A stretch of 64,000 bases of DNA from Neocallimastix lanati (nom. inval.) (taxonomy: Eukaryota > Neocallimastigomycota > Neocallimastigomycetes > Neocallimastigales > Neocallimastigaceae), in the NCBI GenBank assembly GCA_016946835.1, contig JACVTC010000133.1, positions 377,001 through 441,000 of the forward strand, given 5' to 3'. The notes under the pieces are model-generated. The model worked only from the letters and a program-made list of their open reading frames with translations, did no database searches and had not been told where the DNA came from. Below are positions 26,165 to 36,011 of the stretch, one piece after another (positions within the stretch are counted from its first letter, which is position 1; every line of letters begins with the position of its first letter). The position numbers and the translations under genes were made by a program.

Positions 26165-28438
26165 GGTTATTTGTTAATAATACACAATGTAACGATTTAA
26201 ATATCATTTTTAAATTTTTATATATATAGTAACTAAGAAAGAAAAGAATTTTTTGACAGTTTTAACCTCAAAGTTTTACTCTTTTATACAGACCTTTATT
26301 TTATTCTCTTTATTTAATACATATAGAAATTATTATATTGATTATATTTTATATAGATTATTTGATAACACGGTAAAAGTTATATCTATAGTTTGGTTTT
26401 AGTTTATTAGTTTATTTATAATATTAAAAAGGATATAAAATAATTATAAATGTGTATAAATAAATATATAACTATAGATAAAAGAAATACGAAATAGATA
26501 ATAAATAAATAATTATGTCAACTAATTTTCATATATAATTTTGAAGTAATTGATAAAAAAAAATAATAATAATAAAAAAAGGGCTTTTCCATTTATCTTT
26601 ACTGATTGTAATATAAAATAATTAGAGATATTAAATATTTATAAATATTTAAGAAAAGAAAATAAAACATTTATTTATAATCTTGTAAAACAAAAGATAT
26701 ATACATTATATATATAAATAGTATTATATCGATTGAATAGTAAAAGTGTCCAATTAATTTTGTTACATATTTATTATTGAATTATTAATAAATATAAAAC
26801 TTTCATAAAAATTATTTATTATTTATTATTTATTATTTATTATTTAAAATTTATTATTTATTATTTATTATTTATTATTTATTATTTTATTATTATTATT
26901 ATTAGGAATAATTAGTTTTTAACGTTCATTTGAATTAAATCATCAAAATGAAATACTTTTTTTAAATTTTTGTTTAAAATCATGTTTCTTTAAAAATAAT
27001 AATAATTAAATAATAAATAATAAACAATAAATAATAAATAATAATATATAAATAATAAAATATAAATAATAAATAATAAATCATAAATCATAAATAATTA
27101 AATAATTAAATAATTAAATAATTAAATAATAAATAAATAATATATAATATATAATGAATAATAATAAGGGTATTTATTAATAAATAATAATAAATAATAA
27201 ATAATAAATAAATAATATATAGTAATATATAAAAAATAATTATATAAATAAATAATTTTTTTTTAAAACTAAAATAGAAATCTTTAAATTTTCTAAATTT
27301 AAAATTTTCCACATTTTTATTTTATTTTTTAAACTTTTTTTTTTTAAAATTTATTTTATTTAAAACTTATATAAATAAATATATATATATATATATATAT
27401 TTTTTTTTTTCAGTTTAGTCCTTGAACTTGTTCTATTGTTATAAATTTATTTTTTAAGTAAATATTAATACATAAGAATTAGTTGATGATAATTCTTCAT
27501 TGTATTATTAATATTAAAATGATAATAATAATTAATAGTATTGACACTCTGTGAAATACTATTTTGTATTATTTAACAAAAAAAAAAAAAAAAAAATTTC
27601 TTTTTAAAAATATTTAAAATATTCTTAGCATCATTGAAATAAAAATTTTTAAAAGATATTATAAATTTTTTTTAATTTAAATTATTTTTTTTATTGGTTA
27701 AATGAAGTAATGTTATAATAATATCTTTATTATTCATTATTCAATATTAAATACTCATTTTATTATTATTATTATTTAATATTTATTATTTAATATTCTT
27801 TTTATTATTATTCATTATTCATTATTAATTACTCATTTTATTATTATTATTATTATTATTATTTATTATTTATTATTAAATACTCTTTTTATTATTATTT
27901 ATTATTTATTATTAAATACTCTTTTTATTATTATTTATTATTTATTATTAATAATTTGAAATTATTATTATATAAATAATAATAAAAAAATTTTATATTT
28001 TTTATATTTAATAATTATAATGATCTATTTATTTGAGTAATTTAAGAGAATTTTTTTAAGATTAAAAAGTAGCCTTGCCTATAAGGGTTATAAGAAAATG
28101 GTTAAATCATTTTAACATCCATTATAAACTTTCATATCCTATTTTATAGTGGTCATTATCAAAAGTAATTTATTGATTATCTTCAACAACCGCATCAACA
28201 ATAACAATAATAGTAGCAATAATATTTTTTTTTTTTTTTTATTTTTTATTTATTTTATTCTTTTATTTTTATTTATTTATTTATTTATTTCACTAAATAT
28301 TTAATTTTATTTTTATTTATTAACTTTAATTTTTTTATTATTTTTTTTTTTTTTATATTTTTTATTTTATTTTATTTTATTTTATTTTATTTTATTTTAT
28401 TTGGTTTATTTATTTTTTAATGTTCATTTGTAATTTTT
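25446..28438. other. Gene-free, A+T-only region, right part
   Basis: No gene seen. Contains TTTA tetranucleotide tracts (25706-25790), ATATTATTTT repeats (25900-25940), TATTTTATATT repeats (25985-26110), AATAAATAAT tracts (27000-27225) and ATTATTTATT tracts (26815-26895, 27760-27950). The segment at 28060-28200 is slightly less A+T rich but has no RNA or protein signature. Confidence 0.7.
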
Positions 28439-29869
28439 TTATATTATTATTTTGTTACAAAAAAAAAAAAAAAAAAAAAAAAGATCATAAATGAGAGGAA
28501 AGGAATGTTTTGGCGGAGTCCTAGAATGCCAACGATGACAAAGAGAAAGCGTTACGCTTATTCTTGGAATACTGCCGCTGCTTTCTTCTTTTTCTTCCTT
28601 ACCATTTATCACATCGGTGTTATTGGCCCAGGCGTAGAGTTTTTGTATTTCTTGTATTAATTCTTTGGAGGCATCGAGATGTGAGGCATAGGTGGGATGA
28701 CCATCAGATCCAATGCCATTCTTATTTCTATCTTGTGGACTGAATTTAAAATAGTGAACCTTCTCATCTCCGGTGGTCTCCTGATACTGTTGAATCGCTT
28801 TTTCAATGAGGGTAGAAACTTGTACTTCCATGATACCATAGGTTCCTAGTATTTCCGCATTGGGATGAATGGCTCGAAGATGTTGAAGAAACTCTATATA
28901 ATGTTGAAGAAAATTTGCTCGTTCCTCCACGATTTTCGCGTCATCATAAATGGACGAAAGATAGGATCGATCATTCGTCCCGAGATTAATAACTATAAGA
29001 TCGGGAATAAATTCTTTGGAATCCCATGATTCCTCCTGAATTAATTGGGATTCATTCTCAAAATAATAAAAATTGGTATATCCTAATTTTTCATAGTAGG
29101 GTGGTACTGTCCTTACATCATTCTTCACGCCATTACTACTATATCCGGAAAGCATTCCAAATCCACTATAACAAACTATGCTATAATCGGCTTTAAATTT
29201 TTCTGCTGTAAGATAAGCATAGGTTCGAGTACCATATTCGTTTAGTGTTGAAAATCCTCTTGTGGTGCTATTATTACCATAACCACAGGTAATGGAATCC
29301 CCAATAAATTCAAACTTTAATTTAGATTTGGGAGTAGGAACAATAAGATTGGAATCTACCTTAATATCGTTAATACGTAGAGTTCCCTCGAGACATTCCG
29401 ATACTTTCATAAAACGTACAGTATGATTAGTATATTCATCAAAATCTATACTTAAGGTGGTTTCCTTCCTATTGATTATATCATCAAGATACACTTGTTG
29501 ATCCGCATAGATTATAAAATGTGCAGGATTTTTCTTGCTACTTGATCCTTCATCTGCAGTAATGGTAATAACTGATTTTTTACCTAAAAATTCATACTCT
29601 ATTCCAGTATTAGTTAAACCAAACCAAAGACACTGCTTATCCTCTAAATATTTTGCTCTACCAAGCAATTTAACATTATCTTTGGTAGGTTTGAATACTT
29701 TTAAAGTTTCTTCATCTCTTTTATTTAATAAAAATAACTTTTGTTGTTGTTGTCGTTGTTGATAATGACTATTACTATTTTTATTATTATTATTATTTTC
29801 TATTTTGTTGATTTCAGTTCGGGTATTTTGTATACTTTGTTCTACTTTTTTTTTTTTTTTTTCATTTTT
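28439..29869 (-). CDS. CE2-like SGNH carbohydrate esterase; start codon unresolved
   Basis: Predicted serine esterase removing acetyl groups from plant polysaccharides such as xylan. An N-terminal jelly-roll segment (LLGRAKYL to about RINDIKVDSN) precedes the SGNH domain with the nucleophile block FIGDSITCGYGN, block III INLGTNDRSYL, and the Asp-His block DGHPTYASHLDAS; all catalytic positions are present. This domain pair is that of carbohydrate esterase family 2. No signal peptide or dockerin is seen, unusual for a secreted esterase of these fungi. The frame stays open upstream to 29869 (Asn/Gln-rich) but contains no in-frame ATG. An ATG at 29865 is out of frame by one base across a 17-base homopolymer, and another is at 29902. 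The last about 35 residues after EEKEESSGS look unlike the family and end in a Phe run coded by a homopolymer, so the C-terminus is also doubtful. Confidence 0.8.
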   Translation of the reverse strand, partial: KNEKKKKKVEQSIQNTRTEINKIENNNNNKNSNSHYQQRQQQQKLFLLNKRDEETLKVFKPTKDNVKLLGRAKYLEDKQCLWFGLTNTGIEYEFLGKKSVITITADEGSSSKKNPAHFIIYADQQVYLDDIINRKETTLSIDFDEYTNHTVRFMKVSECLEGTLRINDIKVDSNLIVPTPKSKLKFEFIGDSITCGYGNNSTTRGFSTLNEYGTRTYAYLTAEKFKADYSIVCYSGFGMLSGYSSNGVKNDVRTVPPYYEKLGYTNFYYFENESQLIQEESWDSKEFIPDLIVINLGTNDRSYLSSIYDDAKIVEERANFLQHYIEFLQHLRAIHPNAEILGTYGIMEVQVSTLIEKAIQQYQETTGDEKVHYFKFSPQDRNKNGIGSDGHPTYASHLDASKELIQEIQKLYAWANNTDVINGKEEKEESSGSIPRISVTLSLCHRWHSRTPPKHSFPLIYDLFFFFFFFCNKIII

Positions 29870-30248
29870 TCAATTTCATATATTTTTTTTATTATCAGCC
29901 ATTATATAGAGAAAAATAAAAATTAAAATAGAATAAATATATATTTATTTAAAGTATTTTGATAATATATATATATATTATTATTATTATTATTTGCCAT
30001 TTTAATAATTTAAATATTAATAAATGTATATAAAAAATATTTAAATATAGATATTAAAAAAAATATTGGAATAAATAACATTTATTAAAATTTATAAAAT
30101 TAGTAATTGAAATATATACATATAATATTATTAAATATCATTGCTAATATTTTTTATTGTTCATTAATTATAATAAAATAATAATTATATACATGATATT
30201 TGGAAAAGAAATTCAACAATTAATAATAATCTATTTTTATTGTTATTA

Positions 30249-30283
<35 letters not shown>

Positions 30284-30450
30284 ATTTCGAATAAATAAGT
30301 AAATAAAAAAGTCTTTTAGTATCTTAAAATAAAGATTATAATCTATATATAAAATTCTTTATTATAAATAATTAATTACCTACATAAAAAATTTTGAAGT
30401 AATCATTCTATTCTATATATTTTATTTATTACTAAAAATATTTATATATA

Positions 30451-30481
<31 letters not shown>

Positions 30482-31043
30482 TAAATAAAAAAAATAAATT
30501 TAAATTAAATATAAAATTTAATTATTATTTTGTTTTTATATATTATAAAATTTTATTTTTTATTTTTTTTTTTTCCATTAAAATCTTGGAAATTCTATAT
30601 AAAATATTTTTAAAAATATTTTGTATAGAATGAACTTTTAAATAATAGTAATTAATAATTTTATTATAAAAATTATAAAAATATATATTATTGTTCTATA
30701 TTATATATATATATTTTTTTTATTTAAATGATTTTTTATTATTTATTTAAAAAATTATATATATTTTTATATTCCTTTTTTTTTTTTTTTTTTTTTTTTC
30801 TATTGTTTTGTTTTTATTTAATCTAATTTTTATCTAATTAAAAATTACTTTTATATAATATCAACTAATTAAGAATCTACAACAAAAATTTTATAATTTA
30901 TATCCCTAAATAAATATTTAGTGAAAGTTAAATATTGAAGAATACATATTTTTTTATTATTATTTAATATTATTATTAATATTTACTATTTCTTAATAAT
31001 ACGTCAGAATATATTTAATATTTATAAAAAGGAATTTTAATAT

Positions 31044-31090
<47 letters not shown>

Positions 31091-31790
31091 TTTTTAAATT
31101 TTATTATTATGTATATATTATTTATTTATAATTAATATATATTATACTAAAATAAATAAAATCATTAATAGTTTTTTCTTTTAATAGTTGCTTTTATATA
31201 TCATCATTATAATACAGCAATATTTATAACGTTACCCATAAAAATAAATATATTATTTATATATATATTTATTAATTAAGAGATCTTTTATTTTCTATTT
31301 TATTTTTAAAACAAACAAACAAACAAAAAAAAAAAAAAATAAAAAATAAAAAAAAAAAAAAATAAAAAAAAAAAAAAATAAAAAAAAAAAAAAATAAAAA
31401 AATAAAAGAACATATATAATATTTTATAATAAAATAAAATAAAAATAATATAAAAATAAAAATAATATAAAAATAAAAATATTATTAAAAATTAATTTAT
31501 ATATATATATATATATATAAAGATATATTGGGAATAAATATATATATTTTTTCTTCTTTATTTGGTGGGAAGGTTAATAGAATTCAAATTGATTGATTCT
31601 AATATGCATATTTTTTTTTTGTTATGGGTTAATGGGATTTTTCAAATTGATTAAAGGGAATAAATATAGTTATTTTTATTATTATTTTTATTTTCTATTA
31701 TTATTTTTATTTTTTATTATTATTTTTATTTTCTATCATTATTTTTATTTTTTATCATTATTTTTATCATTATTTTTATTTTTTTTTTTT
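29870..31790. other. A+T-rich spacer
   Basis: Homopolymers (A run 30456-30480, T run 30778-30799), TA runs and ATT runs. No gene seen, apart from the possible true start region of the esterase at its left end. Confidence 0.7.
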
Positions 31791-32156
31791 TTACATAATA
31801 AGAGGATGATCAATATCAATAGTTATTATATTATCTTCATCTTCATCTTTATTTTTTGTTTCATCATTTGTTGTCACCGATTCTTCCCGTTTATATTGCA
31901 TTTTATCGAAATCTACAATACTCATTGGGTCATCTTCTTCTGGTGCTTCTTCATCTAATGCATTTTCATCCACTTCATAGATTTCTGATTTTTTATAAGT
32001 TTCGTTAGAAACTATGTGATCATCATCATCACTATTATTATTATTTTTATAATAATCTAGATCTAGTTCCTCTTCATTATCTTGAATTGGAAAAGATAAA
32101 ACTAACATAGAAAATGTTATAAATGATATAATAATACTTAAATTATTAAATTTCAT
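31791..32156 (-). CDS. Small secreted acidic protein
   Basis: ATG-to-TAA frame of 121 residues. Residues 1-22 form a clear signal peptide (MKFNNLSIIISFITFSMLVL, then SFPIQ). The mature part is very rich in Asp, Glu and Asn (DNEEELDLD, SDDDD, EEAPEEDDP, DEDED), with a single NxT/S glycosylation site at NETY. No cysteines or known domain. It could be a secreted effector-like or wall-associated acidic peptide, but no function is assigned. Composition is clearly coding-like compared with the flanks. Confidence 0.7.
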   Translation of the reverse strand: MKFNNLSIIISFITFSMLVLSFPIQDNEEELDLDYYKNNNNSDDDDHIVSNETYKKSEIYEVDENALDEEAPEEDDPMSIVDFDKMQYKREESVTTNDETKNKDEDEDNIITIDIDHPLIM

Positions 32157-32633
32157 TTTTTTCCCTTTTTCTAAAGTTTAGATTTTACTTTTTTTTTTTT
32201 TTTTCTTAGTATTTTATTAAAGTGTTCGTTTGGATATAGTATTAATAAACAAATATATACTATCTATAATTTTTTTTTATAAAAAAAAAAAAAATAAGAT
32301 AATAGAAGATAAAAAAAAGTTTTAAAATTACAATTAATATTATATCATTATTATAATTTTAATATTTTTATTATTTTTTGTTAATTATCATCATTTTATT
32401 ATTATTTTTATTTTATTCATCATTCTTAATGAAATTTTAAATATTACTTGTAATTTAATTTAAATTAATGAAAAAACCAATAGTAAAATTAATTCAACTT
32501 TATTTTATATAAATACAAATTAATCAAATTTAATCATGTTAGAAAAGAGATGAACTTTGACTTCAAAAAAAAAAAAAAAAAAAAATTAGAAATTCAAATT
32601 TAAAATAAAGTTATTGGATTATTATTATTATTA

Positions 32634-32685
<52 letters not shown>

Positions 32686-33830
32686 CAAACAAATTTTTAT
32701 TTAAAAAATAATAAATATTTAAAAAAAAAGAATAATAATAATAATAAATAAAATTTAGTACAAATTAATATAGAAATCAGTATTTTCAATGAATGAATGA
32801 ATGAAATAATTAAATGAAAATTAATCATTAATAAATCAATCATTAATGCCAAATAAAAATCTAAATTTATTTTAAAAATTTTTTTTAAATTATATATATA
32901 ATATATATAATTATAATAAATTATTATAAAAATATATAAATATATAATTAAAATTAAAAAACATGTATATAATTATAATAAATTATAAAAATATATAAAT
33001 ATATAATTAAAATTAAAATATATATATAATGTTAAAAATGTGAAGTCCTGAATGAACTCTTTATGATTATTATTATATGTTTTAATAATAATATTTTATT
33101 TAATAAAAAGAAGAATCCCTTTTAAAATAATAATATGTATTTATATAAGATTTATTTATAATAAAGCATAATGTGCTTAATCTTATTTACTATAATTTTA
33201 ACGTATAATTATATAAAATTATTTACATCAATATAAACTAAAAGTAACATATATGAAATTTATTGATGTTAAATATTATAAAAAATATTTTGTTAATACT
33301 TTTTTTAATATATATATATATATATAAAGAGAGAGAGCAAGAGATAGAATATTTATATTTAATGAAAGAATATGATTATTTTTTTTTTTTTTTAAATATA
33401 TATTGATAAATTAAATATATATTCATTATTAATAATCATAGAACTATTATTTAAAAATAATTGGATTTTTTTTTATATTATTTCAAATATCTGCTTTTAA
33501 ATAATAATAATAATAATATAATTGTCATATATATATTAATTAAAAAGTATTATTAAAAAAAAAATGAAAAGTGTAAAATAATAATAATATTTTATTTAAT
33601 TGTATTTAAAATATATATATATTTTTATATATAAGAAAATTATATATTTAATGGAAATATATTTATTATTATTAAAAAAAAAAAAAAAAAAAAAAGGAGT
33701 TCAAAAATTTTATGTTAATAAAAAAAAAAAAAATTTTATTTATTTATTTATTTATTATCATAATAAATTAAATGTAAATAATTGTTTACTATTTAAAAAT
33801 TTTACGAAGTATTGAAATATCTAAATGAAA
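32157..33830. other. A+T-rich spacer
   Basis: Poly-A/T runs (T run 32641-32677) and a local direct repeat: AAAATATATAAATATATAATTAAAATTAAAA occurs twice between 32925 and 33020. No gene seen. Confidence 0.7.
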
Positions 33831-34690
33831 TTATTAAAAGATATCCGAAGTTTTCAACGATTTTTATCAAAAAAAAAAAAAAAAAAAAAAAATATGACGA
33901 AATTTCGTCGTATGGTCATTGCTGATTCCGTCAAAATCGTTTCGTAGTACTATTGTCCATCAAACTAAGCTAAATGAAAAAGGATAAAACTTTTACGAAT
34001 AAAAAAAAATTTAATCAAAAACCATCGAACCGATACAAAAAGCTACTTTTGTGAATATTAAGTAATGAAAAAAATACCATCTGAAATGATAAAAGACCCT
34101 AATACTTAAAAACCCAAAATCAGTTCCCAACTTAATAACGCCATTTGTTTCAAACCCGCTTTGAAAAACAATATAATAAAATATATATATATATATTTAA
34201 TGATATTCCTGTAATGTTTTCACCTAATATTTCTTCTGTTCTGAAAATTTCTTATAATGAGATGAAAATTGAAAGATATATCAAATCAAAAGAAAAATTG
34301 ATGTTCCATTATCATTTCTTTATATTTCCATTTAGTTATGTTATTAATGATAAAGAGTATGTTATTAATATTGCTACATTTTTTTTTTGCCCATAATGAT
34401 TTCAATTATAGTGACGTTGAAAGGATGTTGAACAATATTTAGCCAAAATATCAATGGGAATAGTTATAGTTCTTTTTTTATGGATTATAGCTTTTTCAAT
34501 GGTAATATTCGATTCTCCTTTACATAAAATATCGATAATGTATTGATACATATAAAAATAAAATTTTTAGAATCATTAGACAAAAAATTACCGGGTTTAT
34601 TTAGTATGAACCTTACGATATGTGCGTAAAGAATGTGATAATATAATATTTGTAAATGTTGAAATTTCCAATTTAACAAAACATTATGAA
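33831..34690 (+). pseudogene. Less A+T-rich island with decayed coding fragments
   Basis: The plus strand contains protein-like but interrupted pieces: FNDIPVMFSPNISSVLK and NEMKIERYIKSKEKLMFHY (around 34197-34320), then NDFNYSDVERMLNNI (34397-34440) in a shifted frame, then MDYSFFNGNIRFSF and ESLDKKLPGLFSMNL (34478-34620), separated by stops. It starts near a perfect 14-bp palindrome, GACGAAATTTCGTC, at 33896-33909. Origin not recognised; a dead mobile-element gene is one possibility. Confidence 0.4.
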
Positions 34691-35862
34691 AAAAACAATT
34701 AATAGTGAAAAAAATAAAAAAAAAAAAAAAAATTGAAAAATATATTTAACATCATTAGTCAATATTCAATAAAACCATTTACATTTCTTAATTCATCACA
34801 AAAAGTTATATACTTCCTATTTGAAAGTTATGGAATTTTTCAAACATAAAATATTTATTTTATTTTTTTATTTTAAATATAAAAAATTTTTTTTTTCATA
34901 TTTTAAAAATTTTTATTTTCATATTTTAAAAATTTTTAAATTACAATTTACAATTTGTAATGATTTGGAGACAAGAAAAAAAAATTACTTATTGTATTTA
35001 TTATTTCTTTATTGAATTTATAAATAATTTTAATTCAAATATATAAAATTTTTAAATTGGGGAAATTATCTTAAAATAATAATAATAATAATTAATAATT
35101 AAATAAAGTATATAAAATAAAATTTACTTTTTTAAAAAATTTTTTTTTTAAAAAAAATAAGGTTATTTACTTATATTTTGTAGGATACAATGAAATATTT
35201 AATACATAAATAATAAAATAAAGATATTAGGCATTTGACAATTTTTTTTTTTTTTTAATATTTGAAAATGTATTTTAATTTTTCCCTTTAGTAATAAAAA
35301 TTATAGGATTGTATTTAATAATACTTTATAATAATTTTATTATTATTATAATTATTAAATAAATTTAAAACATTAAATATAATAAATTATGTTTTAACTT
35401 AACCTTTTATTATTAAACTTTTATTTTTTAAAAAAAAAAAAAAAAAATTAAATCATTCTCAAAAATAAATATAAAATATTTTTTTTTGTATTAAATTTAA
35501 TAATTTTAATTGTATTAATTTAAATTAGTATTAATTTTTGACATGTTATTTTAAGAAAAAAAAAAATTAAAAAAAATAAAGAATATTTTTTATTTAAAAA
35601 AGAAGAAATATTTTATTTAATTATTTTTTTTTTTAAAAAGTTAAAAAAAAAAATAAGAAAGTAAAATTATTTCATTGTAATAGAATATATTTATAAACTT
35701 ATGAGAGTATTTATAATGTTCAATACTTTTTAAATTTTATTGAAATTTATTATTAATCTTTAAGTTATATTATATATATTAATAATAATAAAAAAAATTG
35801 AAGAAAACATAATAATATATTTAAAAAAAAAAAATAAAGTAATATAAATTAGTATTATTATA

Positions 35863-35901
<39 letters not shown>

Positions 35902-35975
35902 ATTAATAAAGATAAAAGATAATATATTTAAAAAAAAGGATATATAAAAAAATTTTATTGTAAATAATAAAATAC

Positions 35976-36009
<34 letters not shown>

Positions 36010-36011
36010 GA
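34691..36011. other. A+T-rich upstream region of the CotH gene
   Basis: Homopolymers only, with A runs at about 35869-35900 and 35983-36009. No gene seen. Confidence 0.7.

Noticed and set aside
28060-28200. Possible tRNA or small RNA in a slightly less A+T-rich stretch
   Set aside because: I could not fold a cloverleaf or find A/B box sequences; no RNA gene could be supported anywhere in the window.
22085-28438. Centromere or replication origin in the 6-kb gene-free region
   Set aside because: Extreme A+T content is general in this genome and no specific signature distinguishes this stretch.
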